Source of the DNA: Falsirhodobacter sp. alg1
GTDB lineage: Bacteria > Pseudomonadota > Alphaproteobacteria > Rhodobacterales > Rhodobacteraceae
DNA: 64,000 nucleotides
Assembly (NCBI RefSeq): GCF_000739715.2
Contig: NZ_BBJC02000001.1
Coordinates: 43,266 to 107,265 of the forward strand
Reading direction: 5' to 3'
Part shown: piece by piece, positions 54,746-63,652 of the stretch
Layout of the letters: each line of letters starts with the position of its first letter
Numbering within the stretch: the first letter of the stretch is position 1
Notes under the pieces: model-generated
What the model saw: the letters and a program-made list of their open reading frames with translations, nothing else
Databases searched by the model: none
What the model was told of the DNA's origin: nothing
Made by a program: the position numbers and the translations under genes

Positions 54746-55864
54746 TCAGCCCAAAAGAGCGTCGCGGCCCAGCCGGAAACCGGAAGCAATCCAGGTAGCC
54801 TCTATCTGCCGCAACCGCTCCCCCAGGGCCTTGCCCGACAGACCGGGCATCAGATCTGCCGCAGTGACGGGGCAAACCGCTGCGGCAGCGTCCTCGATCC
54901 CCGCAAGATCAACGGGCGTGCCGATCAACGCGCCCCGCACCAGCGCCGCATCACAGGCAATGGTAACCCCGTGGCGATAGGCAACCTCGGGAATAGGCAC
55001 CCCTTCGCGGGCGGCGGTGGCGGTCAACGCCACGCGCTTCATTTCGGCCCGGCTCAACCGCAGATCGGCAGTTCCCCCCAATAATGCCAGACGCCGGATC
55101 GGGTCCGGGGCACGCCCCCCTTCCAGATGCACCAGAACTGCCAGCGTCGTGGCATCCGCGCCGGGAAGAACGCGCATCAGCGCCCCGCAGGCAGCCATCG
55201 CAGCCACCGCAGGTGCCGGATCTGCCGCTGCCAGCAGCTTTTTCATTTCGGCCCCCACACGCTCTCGCGAAAGGGCGTCCAGGCCGTCTACGGCTGCGGC
55301 ACAGGCCACATATCCATCCATATCGATGCCTGATTCCGCATCGCCATAAATCGCATGAAACCGAAAAAACCGCAGCAGCCGCAGATGGTCCTCGGCCAAC
55401 CTCCGGGCAGGATCACCGACAAACCGCACACGGCGGGCCTGCAGATCATCCAGCCCGCCCAGAGGATCGATGACCATCCCCCCGGCATCGGCATAAAGCG
55501 CGTTCATCGTGAAATCCCGCCGCGCAGCATCCTCGGCAATATCTGTGGAAAACGCGACAGTGGCATGACGTCCATCGGTTTCGACATCGCGGCGAAAGGT
55601 CGTCACCTCGCAGGGGACGCCGTCCGATATGACCGTGACCGTGCCATGCTCCAGCCCTGTCGGCACCACGCGCAACCCTGCGGCCGTGGCCCGTGCCATC
55701 ACGACCTCGGGCGGGGCATCCGTCGCCAGATCCAGATCACCGACGGCCAGCCCCATCAGGGCATTGCGCACGCACCCGCCCACGAACAGGCAGTGGTATC
55801 CACCATCGCCCAGCGCCGCCATGACAGGCAAGGCCGGGCCCATCCACGAGCCCGCTATCTGCAT
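54746..55864 (-). CDS. cca: CCA-adding tRNA nucleotidyltransferase / poly(A) polymerase family
   Basis: A 372-residue class II nucleotidyltransferase. CLFVGGCVRNALMG and VGDLDLATDAPPEVV hold the catalytic GS and DxD, and ARRDFTMNALYADAGG and RLAEDHLRLLRFFRF the nucleotide-specific motifs. It repairs or adds the CCA end of tRNA. The start MQIAGSWMGPALPVM at 55864 overlaps the preceding Nudix gene by 10 bases. C-terminal sequence is variable as usual. Alphaproteobacteria often pair this gene with the CoA-pyrophosphatase-type Nudix gene. Confidence 0.92.
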   Translation of the reverse strand: MQIAGSWMGPALPVMAALGDGGYHCLFVGGCVRNALMGLAVGDLDLATDAPPEVVMARATAAGLRVVPTGLEHGTVTVISDGVPCEVTTFRRDVETDGRHATVAFSTDIAEDAARRDFTMNALYADAGGMVIDPLGGLDDLQARRVRFVGDPARRLAEDHLRLLRFFRFHAIYGDAESGIDMDGYVACAAAVDGLDALSRERVGAEMKKLLAAADPAPAVAAMAACGALMRVLPGADATTLAVLVHLEGGRAPDPIRRLALLGGTADLRLSRAEMKRVALTATAAREGVPIPEVAYRHGVTIACDAALVRGALIGTPVDLAGIEDAAAAVCPVTAADLMPGLSGKALGERLRQIEATWIASGFRLGRDALLG

Positions 55865-56397
55865 GCGACACGCAGGGCAAGGTCACGCAGAATCGCAGCC
55901 GTTACCCCCCAGATGTAATATGGCCCCCATGGCACCACCCAATAGGTGCGCTGCTGTCCGTTCCAGTTGCGTTCCTCCTGCCGGTAGCGCGCGGGATCCA
56001 GCACATGGGCCAGCGGAACGGGGAACACTTCCGAAACCTCCCCAGCCTCGGGGCGCGGGATGAAAGGTCCCCTGATCTGAGCCAGGACGGGGGTAACGCT
56101 GAAATTCGTGACGGTATGGGTGACTTGCAGCTCTCCCATAACCTCGACATTGGCAGGAAGCAGGCCGATTTCCTCATGCGCCTCCCGCAGGGCGCAGGCG
56201 ATGGCGGACGGGTCATCCGGCTCCATCTTGCCGCCCGGCAGGGCGATCTGGCCAGGGTGGTGCCGCAGGGTCGTGCCGCGCATGGTCAGCCACAGGCGGT
56301 CCTGCTCTACCGCCAGAAGAACGGCCGCTGCCCGCCCCGTGCCGGTATCCGACACTACGGGGCGGGAAAGCGCCCGGGTCAGTGCATCATGCCACAT
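55855..56397 (-). CDS. Nudix hydrolase, CoA pyrophosphatase type
   Basis: A 180-residue Nudix protein. The Nudix box is GGKMEPDD...REAHEEIGL, and the preceding LRHHPGQIALPGGKME is the NuCoA signature (UPF0035) of CoA pyrophosphatases. GPYYIWGVTAAILRDLALRV near the C-terminus fits the family too. It would hydrolyse CoA or related nucleotides. ATG 56397 is selected because AGGACGGGG lies just upstream; a TTG five codons earlier is open. It overlaps the hsp33 stop by 11 bases and cca by 10. Confidence 0.88.
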   Translation of the reverse strand: MWHDALTRALSRPVVSDTGTGRAAAVLLAVEQDRLWLTMRGTTLRHHPGQIALPGGKMEPDDPSAIACALREAHEEIGLLPANVEVMGELQVTHTVTNFSVTPVLAQIRGPFIPRPEAGEVSEVFPVPLAHVLDPARYRQEERNWNGQQRTYWVVPWGPYYIWGVTAAILRDLALRVACR

Positions 56398-57364
56398 CCC
56401 CGTCCTGCCCAAGCTTTTCCGGATCCAGATCGTAATGCGCGCCGCAGAACTGGCAGTCGGCCGTGACGACCCCGTCTTCGGTGATCATCTCGGCAATTTC
56501 TTCGGGTGGATAGGGCGCAAGCGCCGCACGCACCTTGTCAGCGGAACAGGAGCAGCCGAACCGCAGCGGCTGGGCATCGAAGACCCGCGGCCCTTCTTCG
56601 TGGAACAGCCGGATCAGCAGATCCGTGGGCGATACGGTCGGGCCGATCATCTCCAGATCCTCTACGGTATCCAGCAGGTAGTTTGCCCGCAGCCAGTTAT
56701 CACCCTCTTCGCCATCCAGCAGATCGGCGTGGGTCAGAAGACCTCCTTCGCCCGTCCCCTCGGCCACCGAAGGGGAAGCCTTGGGCATGTGCTGCAGCAT
56801 CACCCCGCCTGCCCGCCATGCGGCATCCTCCCCCGGAAACTGGGAGCGGCCGAACGAGGTTTCGAACCGCGTCGGCAACTGTTCGGACTGCGCGAAATAG
56901 GATTCGGCGCATTTCGAGAGGGACCCACCCGCAATCGGGGTAATCCCCTGATAGGGCACCGTACCTTCACCCTGATCGATGAGGATGGCGAAATACCCGT
57001 CCCCAAGCTGTTCGAACGCAGGCGCATCGGTCAGCGCATCTGCATCAAAGCCGGCATAGGCACGGATGCGGGCAGGTTCGCCATCCTCTGTCGGGCCGTA
57101 ATAATCAGTTGCGACCATCTTTACCGCGCCGTTGCCGCGGATCTGCAGCGACAGTTTCCAGCGCAGCTTGATGGTTTGCCCGATCATGGCGGTCAGCAGG
57201 GCAGCCTCGGCGACCAGCTCCTCGATCTGCGGCGGATAGTCATGCTTTGACAGGATCAGATCAAGAACGCCGTCAAGACGGACAACGCGGCCGCGGATGT
57301 CGGACCGGTCAAGTTGGAAAGGAAGGACTGTATCGTCCCAGGCGATGTGTGTGGCAATTGTCAT
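56387..57364 (-). CDS. hslO: Redox-regulated chaperone Hsp33
   Basis: A 325-residue holdase. The N-terminal domain includes IRGRVVRLDGVLDLILSKHD and GQTIKLRWKLSLQIRGNG. The zinc redox switch is CSCSADKV (C-x-C) and CQFC (C-x2-C) in the C-terminal domain. Oxidation releases zinc and activates the chaperone against aggregation under oxidative stress. ATG 57364 has AAGGAAA upstream; the extra 10 residues of the longer frame (MPRPGPQGNP) are unlikely. It starts the hslO-Nudix-cca run and is divergent from another Nudix gene. Confidence 0.93.
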   Translation of the reverse strand: MTIATHIAWDDTVLPFQLDRSDIRGRVVRLDGVLDLILSKHDYPPQIEELVAEAALLTAMIGQTIKLRWKLSLQIRGNGAVKMVATDYYGPTEDGEPARIRAYAGFDADALTDAPAFEQLGDGYFAILIDQGEGTVPYQGITPIAGGSLSKCAESYFAQSEQLPTRFETSFGRSQFPGEDAAWRAGGVMLQHMPKASPSVAEGTGEGGLLTHADLLDGEEGDNWLRANYLLDTVEDLEMIGPTVSPTDLLIRLFHEEGPRVFDAQPLRFGCSCSADKVRAALAPYPPEEIAEMITEDGVVTADCQFCGAHYDLDPEKLGQDGDVA

Positions 57365-57457
57365 GGGGTTTCCTTGCGGCCCGGGCCTTGGCATATCTTT
57401 ATGCGTGGCATACCGCGCCTATGTAGGGGCGGCAACCGATTGACCCAAGGGGACAGA

Positions 57458-57910
57458 ATGATCCGGCGTTATGGCGAACCTGTAAAAGCAGGGCAGAAAT
57501 ACCGGCGGCGGGTGGGGGTTTATGCCATCTGTCTGCGTGAAGGCCGCATCCTGACCACGTTGCAGGAGGCGCCTACCCCCGAAATCCAGCTGCCCGGCGG
57601 CGGGATCGATCCGGGCGAACATCCGGTCGCCGCCCTGCACCGCGAGGTGATGGAGGAAACCGGATGGCGCATCGCCGCAGGTCGCAGGGTCGGCGCGTTC
57701 CGGCGGTTCACCTACATGCCGGAATACGACATGTGGGCCGAAAAGATCTGCCTGATCCATCTGGCCCGACCCACCGTCTGCGCAGGCGCCCCCACGGAAG
57801 AGGGCCATCACGCCCTGTGGCTGCCCCCGCAGGAGGCGCTGGACGTCTTGGCCAACGAGGGGGATCGCGACATGCTGGCGCAGGTTCTGGCAGGCGGCAT
57901 CCCGCGCTGA
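57458..57910 (+). CDS. Nudix hydrolase, function unassigned
   Basis: A 150-residue Nudix protein. The box is GGGIDPGEHPVAALHREVME followed by ETGWRI. RRRVGVYAICLREGRILTTL is the first strand pair, and GEPVKAGQKYRRRVG precedes it. It differs from the CoA-type and MutT-type genes in this window; ADP-ribose or a dinucleotide could be substrates, but none is shown. ATG 57458 has AAGGGGACAG upstream; the open frame further upstream overlaps hslO. It ends just before the cobalamin riboswitch. Confidence 0.78.
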   Translation: MIRRYGEPVKAGQKYRRRVGVYAICLREGRILTTLQEAPTPEIQLPGGGIDPGEHPVAALHREVMEETGWRIAAGRRVGAFRRFTYMPEYDMWAEKICLIHLARPTVCAGAPTEEGHHALWLPPQEALDVLANEGDRDMLAQVLAGGIPR

Positions 57911-57917
57911 ACGCTGC

Positions 57918-57946
57918 TTGACCGGCCCCTGTGAAACGGTCATGCA
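57918..57946 (+). promoter_or_regulatory. Candidate promoter of the cobalamin-regulated operon
   Basis: TTGACC (57918-57923), 17 bases, CATGCA (57941-57946). The -10 is weak, but the predicted start near 57953 coincides with the first stem of the riboswitch. GACCG and CGGTC inside form a small dyad. Confidence 0.35.
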
Positions 57947-57950
57947 AGGC

Positions 57951-58121
57951 GCGATGGTGTCCGGGGAAGCCCGGATGAAAAGGGAATACGGTACGGCATC
58001 TGCCAAATCCGTAGCTGCCCCCGCAACTGTAGGCGGAGAGCGCGATCCAGCAGCCACTGGCCGATCCGGGCCGGGAAGGCGGATCTCGCATGGACCCGCA
58101 AGTCAGGAGACCTGCCATCGC
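57951..58121 (+). ncRNA. Cobalamin (adenosylcobalamin) riboswitch
   Basis: P1 is GCGATGG (57951-57957) pairing with CCATCGC (58115-58121). The conserved core follows in order: AAAGGGAATACGGT, AGCTGCCCCCGCAACTGTAG, CCACTGG, GGGAAGGC and the 3' box GACCCGCAAGTCAGGAGACC. These are the hallmark sequences of the B12 element. It precedes a BtuFCD-like operon, so binding of cobalamin should shut down uptake genes. No T-run follows; a GGGGTGCCCC hairpin (58141-58150 region) is next to a strong ribosome site, which points to control of translation. Confidence 0.93.
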
Positions 58122-58162
58122 AACATGCAATCACCGGGCGGGGTGCCCCGGAAGGAGGAGCG

Positions 58163-58264
58163 ATGAGCGATAACGGACACGGCAATTTCTGCCGGACGGT
58201 AATTTCGGGCGCACTCATGCTCGATAGAGAAGACCTCACCCCTGCCGAGGGGACGTGTTCATGA
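58163..58264 (+). CDS. Short ORF (33 aa) between the cobalamin riboswitch and the btuF-like gene
   Basis: The codons MSDNGHGNFCRTVISGAL continue to TCS and stop at 58262-58264. It is preceded by a near-perfect GAAGGAGGAG ribosome site seven bases ahead, the best in this operon. The stop overlaps the ATG of the next gene by four bases (ATGA at 58261-58264). No signal peptide, membrane segment or known domain is visible. It may be a leader peptide that translationally couples riboswitch control to the importer genes, or a small protein of its own. The existence of the frame is certain; translation is inferred. Confidence 0.5.
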   Translation: MSDNGHGNFCRTVISGALMLDREDLTPAEGTCS

Positions 58265-59259
58265 AATATCTGATGATTGCCGCTGCCTGTGCGGCAGCCA
58301 CGCCTGCCTGGGCCGAACCGACCCATTATCCGCTGGAAATCGAGAACTGCGGCACGACCCAGATTTTCGCAGCCGCGCCGGAACGCGTTGTCACGGTGGG
58401 CCAGACGGTCACCGAAACCCTTTTCGCGCTCGGGCTGGCCGATCGGGTCAAGGGGACCTCGCTTTGGTTCAACAGCGTTCTGCCGGAATATGCCGTGGCG
58501 AATGCGCAGATCCCCCGCATTGCCGACAATACCCCCGGGTTCGAGGCGGTAATCGGCAAACGCCCCGATCTGGTGGCCACGCAGTACGAATGGATGATCG
58601 GAGCGCAGGGGGCGGTGGGTACGCGGGACCAATTCGCCGATCTGGGCGTGGCCACATATATCGTGCCTGCGGATTGCGTCGGCAAAAACAACTCCATCGG
58701 TGCCGATGGCACGCGTCTGGGAAGCTTCAGCACGGAAACAATCTATCAAAGCGTGGCCGAGCTTGCCGCGATCTTCGATGTGCAGGACAAAGGCGCCACC
58801 CTTAATGCCGACCTGCGCAGCCGCGAAGAGGCCGCCGTTGCCCGGGCGCAAGCCCTCAACCTGCACGATCTTTCTGCTGTTGTATGGTTTTCCAGCGCCG
58901 AGGTGGGGCTGGATCCCTTCGTCGCAGGGCAAAAAGGCATTCCCGCCTTTATGCTCACCTCTCTCGGGATCAGGAATGTCGTCACTACCGATGAGGAGTG
59001 GCCCGCGGTCGGCTGGGAAACCATCGCCCGCGCCAATCCGACCGTCATCATTCTGGCGCGCATGGACCGCCGTCGCCATGCCGCGGATGATATCGATGTG
59101 AAACTGGATTTCCTGCGCACCGATCCGGTCGCCAGCCAGATGGAGGCAGTAAAGCAGAACCGCATCGTCATCCTGGATGCGATGGAGATGGAGCCGTCCC
59201 TACGGCTGATCGAAGGCCTGGAGAAACTGACCGCCGAGATGGAGAAACTGGCCGAATGA
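58261..59259 (+). CDS. btuF: Cobalamin/siderophore-type ABC transporter substrate-binding protein (BtuF-like)
   Basis: A 332-residue periplasmic binding protein with signal peptide 1-18 (AAACAAATPAWA). It has the Peripla_BP_2 (FecB/BtuF) organisation: ERVVTVGQTVTETLFALGLA, then KGTSLWFNSVLPEYAV, FEAVIGKRPDLVATQYEWMI and VGWETIARANPTVIILARMD. ATG 58261 overlaps the short ORF upstream; GAGGGGA lies seven bases ahead. Cobalamin uptake is inferred from the riboswitch, since the protein fold also serves siderophores and other metal chelates. It overlaps the permease gene by four bases. Confidence 0.85.
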   Translation: MKYLMIAAACAAATPAWAEPTHYPLEIENCGTTQIFAAAPERVVTVGQTVTETLFALGLADRVKGTSLWFNSVLPEYAVANAQIPRIADNTPGFEAVIGKRPDLVATQYEWMIGAQGAVGTRDQFADLGVATYIVPADCVGKNNSIGADGTRLGSFSTETIYQSVAELAAIFDVQDKGATLNADLRSREEAAVARAQALNLHDLSAVVWFSSAEVGLDPFVAGQKGIPAFMLTSLGIRNVVTTDEEWPAVGWETIARANPTVIILARMDRRRHAADDIDVKLDFLRTDPVASQMEAVKQNRIVILDAMEMEPSLRLIEGLEKLTAEMEKLAE

Positions 59260-60287
59260 CCCTGCCGCGCCGTATGGGCATGACGGCGGGGGCAGCCCTG
59301 CTTCTGGTGCTTGCGGTGCTGGCAGGCATCTGCATCGGGGAAACCGCAATCCCGCTTGGCACAGTCTGGAAGGTGATGTCCAACCGGCTGTGGGGGGCAG
59401 GCCATGCCGTGGACCCGATTGATGGGGGCATCATCTGGGCCTACCGCCTGACACGTGCGCTGGTTGCAGGTGCCTGCGGCGCAGGATTGGCCGTTTGCGG
59501 CGTGATCCTGCAATCATTGCTGCGTAACCCCCTGGCTGATCCCTATCTGCTGGGCATATCGGCGGGCGCATCGACAGGTGCCGTGCTGGTGACGGTTGCG
59601 GGGGTGGGCGCAGGGGCCATCTCCCTCTCTGCCGGGGCCTTGGGCGGGGCACTGCTGGCCTTCGGGCTGGTGGCAGTGCTGGCAAAGGCGGCAGGGGGCG
59701 GCGCCGGCACACGCGGGGCCGGGCAGATCATCCTTGCGGGCATTGCCGGATCACAGTTGTTCAACGCATTGACGTCGTTCATCATCACGAAATCCGCCAG
59801 CGCCGAGCAGGCGCGGGGCATTCTGTTCTGGCTTCTTGGCAATCTGTCGGGCGTGCGCTGGCCCGATGTCTGGGTGGCCGTTCCGGCAGCCGTGCTGATC
59901 GTGATCGTGGCGGCGGTGCATAACCGGGCACTGGATGCCTTTACCTTCGGCGCAGAGTCTGCAGCCTCGCTCGGGGTGCCGGTACGCCGGGTGCAGGCCG
60001 TGCTGATTGTTGCGACAGCACTTGCAACGGCCGTGCTGGTATCCGTGGTCGGATCCATCGGGTTTGTCGGACTGGTCGTGCCCCATGCCGCACGCTTTGT
60101 CGTGGGGGTGCGCCATGCCCGGCTGGTTCCGGCAGCCGCCCTGATCGGCGCGGTCTTTCTGATCGCGGTCGACGTCCTGTCGCGCATTCTGGTGCAGGGT
60201 CAGGTGCTGCCCATCGGTGTGGTCACCGCCCTTGTCGGGGCACCTGCCTTTGCCCTGCTGCTGATCCGCGGGGGGGCACGTCGATGA
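59256..60287 (+). CDS. btuC: FecCD-family ABC transporter permease (BtuC-like)
   Basis: A 343-residue inner-membrane protein with about nine to ten helices. RLTRALVAGACGAGLAVCGV, LQSLLRNPLADPYLLGISAG and GSIGFVGLVVPHAARFVVG are the FecCD signature; GLVVPHAAR is the coupling loop to the ATPase. The permease likely forms a homodimer. It overlaps btuF and btuD by four bases at each end, so three proteins are made in a coupled way. Substrate assignment to cobalamin follows the riboswitch. Confidence 0.88.
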   Translation: MTLPRRMGMTAGAALLLVLAVLAGICIGETAIPLGTVWKVMSNRLWGAGHAVDPIDGGIIWAYRLTRALVAGACGAGLAVCGVILQSLLRNPLADPYLLGISAGASTGAVLVTVAGVGAGAISLSAGALGGALLAFGLVAVLAKAAGGGAGTRGAGQIILAGIAGSQLFNALTSFIITKSASAEQARGILFWLLGNLSGVRWPDVWVAVPAAVLIVIVAAVHNRALDAFTFGAESAASLGVPVRRVQAVLIVATALATAVLVSVVGSIGFVGLVVPHAARFVVGVRHARLVPAAALIGAVFLIAVDVLSRILVQGQVLPIGVVTALVGAPAFALLLIRGGARR

Positions 60288-61045
60288 TCCGCATATCCGG
60301 CGTGGGCTGGCGCACGAAGGGAACCCACATCGTGCGCGATGTTTCCCTGACCGTATCACAAGGGCAGCGGTTCGGCCTGATCGGCCCCAACGGCTCTGGA
60401 AAATCCACCTTGCTGCGCCTGATTGCAGGATTGCAGACCCCGACATCGGGACAGGTGCGGCTGCAGGGCAAAACACTTGCGGAACTGGGCCGCAGAGGCA
60501 TCGCCCGGCGCTTGGCCTTCGTCGCACAGGCGGCCGAGACAGCGGATCGCATCACCGTCCGCGATGCGGTGGGACTGGGGCGAACACCATGGCTCTCGGC
60601 TTTGTCGCCATGGTCAGCCGAAGACGACCGCATCGTGACCGAGGCGCTGGCCGCCGTGGACATGGCCCGCTTTGACCGGCGCGACTGGATGACCCTGTCG
60701 GGCGGAGAGCGGCAGCGCGTTCATATCGCCCGCGCGCTTGCACAGCGCCCGCAAATCCTGCTGCTGGACGAACCGGCGAACCATCTGGACATCCACCACC
60801 AGCTTTCGATCCTGCGCCTGATCGGGGATCTGGGCCTGACGACCATGATCGCGCTGCATGACCTGAACCAAGCGATGGAATGCGACAGGCTGGGCGTCAT
60901 GCACAAGGGACAACTGATCGCGACCGGCACCCCCGCCGAGGTGATGACACCCGATCTGCTGGCGCGGGTGTTCGGCGTTCGCATACGGGAACTGGTCGAT
61001 CCGGTGGATGGAGCCAAGGTGCTGCGGTTCCACGAGATTTGCTGA
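60284..61045 (+). CDS. btuD: ABC transporter ATP-binding protein (BtuD-like)
   Basis: A 253-residue ATPase. GPNGSGKSTLLRLIAGL is Walker A, LSGGERQRVHIARALAQRP the signature, ILLLDEPANHLDIHHQ Walker B, and TTMIALHDLNQAMECDR the switch region. The spacing and DLNQA ending match FecE/BtuD/HmuV-type ATPases. It energises the BtuFC-like importer. The gene ends before the convergent pxpA. Confidence 0.9.
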   Translation: MIRISGVGWRTKGTHIVRDVSLTVSQGQRFGLIGPNGSGKSTLLRLIAGLQTPTSGQVRLQGKTLAELGRRGIARRLAFVAQAAETADRITVRDAVGLGRTPWLSALSPWSAEDDRIVTEALAAVDMARFDRRDWMTLSGGERQRVHIARALAQRPQILLLDEPANHLDIHHQLSILRLIGDLGLTTMIALHDLNQAMECDRLGVMHKGQLIATGTPAEVMTPDLLARVFGVRIRELVDPVDGAKVLRFHEIC

Positions 61046-61047
61046 TC

Positions 61048-61827
61048 TCAGTCGCGTGGTTCCGGCCGCGCGAATGGCGCGATACCCACCCCGTTTTCCG
61101 CCAGTCCCGTCCGCAGCGCGGCGGCCATCTGCACGGCCCCCGGTGTATCCCCATGCACGCACAAGGTCGCGGCCTCTACCGGAAGACGCTTGCCGCCTGT
61201 CGTGGGAATATGGCCGTTGACGACCATTTCCAGAACCTGGTCCAGACATTGGTTCAGATCATGGATCACGGCCCCTGTCTGGGTTCTGGGGGTCAGCTCT
61301 CCCGCGTCGGTATAGGTGCGGTCGGCATAAACCTCGCAGACGACGGGCAGGCCCGCAGCTTCGGCAGCTGCAAGCGCCTCCGAGTAGGGCGTTGCCACAT
61401 AGACCAGCGCAGGATCAACGGCCTTGACGGCCCGCACACATAGCGCCGCAAGATCGGGATCGACCGCAGCCATGTTGCCCAGGGCTCCATGGGTTTTCAC
61501 ATGGGTCATGGGATGCCCGCCAATCCGCGCCATCCCCTGAAGGGCGACGATCTGATAGATCAGCTGCGCCTCCAGATCCTCGGGTCGTTCGCCGGAAATA
61601 CGGCGGCGGCCGAACCCGTACAGATCGGCAAATGATGGATGCGCCCCGATGGATACCCCTTTTTCCCGCGCCATGCGAACCGTGCGCCGGATGACGGCCG
61701 GATCACCCGCATGAAAGCCGCAGGCGATATTCGCCGAGGATACCAGATCCAGCATTGCCGCATCATCGCCCACCGTCCACGCGCCGAAGCTTTCGCCCAT
61801 ATCGCAGTTCAGATCTATCGTGCGCAT
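61048..61827 (-). CDS. pxpA: 5-oxoprolinase subunit A (LamB/YcsF family)
   Basis: A 259-residue cytosolic protein beginning MRTIDLNCDMGESFGAWTVG, the family start, with ANIACGFHAGDPAVIRRTVR, IGAHPSFADLYGFGRR and LVYVATPYSEALAAAE. It cooperates with PxpB and PxpC to hydrolyse 5-oxoproline to glutamate with ATP, a clean-up of pyroglutamate. ATG 61827 is chosen for this standard start; six more residues are open. Unlike many genomes, pxpA here is on the opposite strand and divergent from pxpBC, two bases from btuD's stop. Confidence 0.93.
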   Translation of the reverse strand: MRTIDLNCDMGESFGAWTVGDDAAMLDLVSSANIACGFHAGDPAVIRRTVRMAREKGVSIGAHPSFADLYGFGRRRISGERPEDLEAQLIYQIVALQGMARIGGHPMTHVKTHGALGNMAAVDPDLAALCVRAVKAVDPALVYVATPYSEALAAAEAAGLPVVCEVYADRTYTDAGELTPRTQTGAVIHDLNQCLDQVLEMVVNGHIPTTGGKRLPVEAATLCVHGDTPGAVQMAAALRTGLAENGVGIAPFARPEPRD

Positions 61828-61955
61828 ATCTTCAAACCCCAGCATATGATGACAGCCCTATTGACCGCGATAGAGCATGACCATCCCCCTGGACGCAACA
61901 CCTTCACAAATCTTCCTGCCATGATATACAAGGGAAACAGCATCTTAACGGGAAC

Positions 61956-62711
61956 ATGGCATGCCCCGACATTCCGCGCCGAACCATTATGGATGATATA
62001 CGTATCCTGCCCTGCGGCGATCAGGCGCTCAGCTTCCAGATTTCCGACCGGATCGATCCCGATGTAAACGCGCGCATCATCGCATTGGCCGCAGCGCTTG
62101 GCGCGGCCGCGATTGCGGGGGTAACGGAATATGTCCCGACATACCGCGCCTTGCTGGTCCGGTACGATCCCGAGGTTCTGCGCGGCGCCGAATTGGCACG
62201 ACATCTCCGCAGGCTTTACGCCAGTCTGCAGCCCGATCGCGCGCCTGCCAGGCTGTGGCGCATTCCCGTGTGGTACGGCGGCCCTGCTGCACTGGATCTG
62301 GCCGATCTGGCCGCGGAAAAAGGCATGACAGCCGAGGCATTGGCGGCCCTGCACAGCGCCTCCGATTTCAGGGTCTTCATGATCGGGTTCGCCCCCGGAT
62401 TCGCCTATCTTGGCGGTCTGCCCGAAGCGCTGCACACCCCCCGTCTGGAAATTCCGCGCCAGATGGTTCCGGCAGGTGCGATCGGCATCGGTGGGCAGCA
62501 GGCAAGCATCAATTCGGTGGCTGGCCCCTCCGGCTGGCGGTTCATCGGCAGCACCCCGGTGCGTCTGTTCGACCCCGCCCGAAACCCCGCCTTTCTTCTG
62601 ACAGCAGGCGATGCCGTCCGGTTCACGCCGGTAGATGCCGCAACCTATGACAGGCTTACTGCGCGGGCGGCCACCGGTGATCCGCTTGTAGCCCCGGAGG
62701 TGCTATCATGA
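61956..62711 (+). CDS. pxpB: 5-oxoprolinase subunit B (allophanate hydrolase subunit 1 family)
   Basis: A 251-residue protein. ILPCGDQALSFQISDRIDPD, FRVFMIGFAPGFAYLGGLPE, LEIPRQMVPAGAIGIGG and SVAGPSGWRFIGSTPVRLFD are PxpB/KipI-like motifs. It forms the catalytic complex with PxpC. ATG 61956 has CGGGAAC upstream; ATG 61989 (MDDIRILPCGDQAL) is the other candidate and equally consistent with homologues. The stop overlaps pxpC by four bases. Confidence 0.9.
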   Translation: MACPDIPRRTIMDDIRILPCGDQALSFQISDRIDPDVNARIIALAAALGAAAIAGVTEYVPTYRALLVRYDPEVLRGAELARHLRRLYASLQPDRAPARLWRIPVWYGGPAALDLADLAAEKGMTAEALAALHSASDFRVFMIGFAPGFAYLGGLPEALHTPRLEIPRQMVPAGAIGIGGQQASINSVAGPSGWRFIGSTPVRLFDPARNPAFLLTAGDAVRFTPVDAATYDRLTARAATGDPLVAPEVLS

Positions 62712-63652
62712 TCGAGGTTCTGCGCCCCGGAATGATGCTGACAGTGCAGGATGCAGGCCGGTTCGGCTTTCGACATGCCGGTGTGTCCCAAGCAGGGCCA
62801 ATGGATCAGGGGGCGCATGCCCTTGCCAATGCGTTGGTTGGCAATGGGCCGCAGGCTGCCGCGCTGGAATTTGCAACCACAGGCGGTACGTTCCGCGCGC
62901 ATTCTGCCTGCCGCATCGCCGTAACGGGTGGCACCCCCGAGGTCCGCATCGACACGGATGTGGTTGCTGCAGGGGAATCGCACCGGATGGAAAAGGGACA
63001 GACCCTGTCCATCGGCACGATGCCCGATAGCACATGGGGCTATCTGGCCGTATCGGGGGGCTTTGAGGTTCCGCTTGTCATGGGGTCACGCGCCACGCAT
63101 CTGCGCAGCGGCATCGGAGCGCTCGTTCAGGCCGGGGCACATCTGCCGCTTGGAAGCCATGATCCGCGCGCGCCGTGTTACACCACGTATCGTCAGCCCG
63201 CCCCTTTGCCAGCGACCACGATCATCCGTGCCGTGGCAGGGCCGCAGGATGATGCCTTTGCCCCCGAGGTGCTGGAGCAATTCTTCGGGGATGTGTTCAC
63301 GGTCAGCCCCAAACGCGACCGGATGGCGATGGTGCTGGACGGTCCTGCCCTGCCCGCGCGCCACGGGCATGATATTGTATCGGACGGCACGGTCATGGGA
63401 TCGGTACAGGTGCCGGGGTCAGGCCATCCGCTGGTGCTGATGGCAGAAAGCCAGACCACCGGCGGCTACCCCAAGATCGCCACGGTCATCGGCGCGGATC
63501 TGGCACGACTGGCACAACTTCCGACAGGCAGAAAATTCCGCTTTGAAAAGGTGACGCAGGAAAAGGCCGAGGACCTTTGGGTTCACCATATCCGCCACCA
63601 ACGCGCACTCTTGCATCCGCTGCGGGTAAAGATCGCGCGCCGACGGCCCTAG
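62708..63652 (+). CDS. pxpC: 5-oxoprolinase subunit C (allophanate hydrolase subunit 2 family)
   Basis: A 314-residue protein starting MIEVLRPGMMLTVQDAGRFG, then RHAGVSQAGPMDQGAHALAN and GGFEVPLVMGSRATHLRSGI, with ESQTTGGYPKIATVIGADLA near the end. It is the biotin-independent-carboxylase-like partner (KipA/PxpC) of PxpB. The C-terminus ends IARRRP and its TAG overlaps the stop of the convergent deacylase gene in a palindromic CTAG. Confidence 0.92.
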   Translation: MIEVLRPGMMLTVQDAGRFGFRHAGVSQAGPMDQGAHALANALVGNGPQAAALEFATTGGTFRAHSACRIAVTGGTPEVRIDTDVVAAGESHRMEKGQTLSIGTMPDSTWGYLAVSGGFEVPLVMGSRATHLRSGIGALVQAGAHLPLGSHDPRAPCYTTYRQPAPLPATTIIRAVAGPQDDAFAPEVLEQFFGDVFTVSPKRDRMAMVLDGPALPARHGHDIVSDGTVMGSVQVPGSGHPLVLMAESQTTGGYPKIATVIGADLARLAQLPTGRKFRFEKVTQEKAEDLWVHHIRHQRALLHPLRVKIARRRP

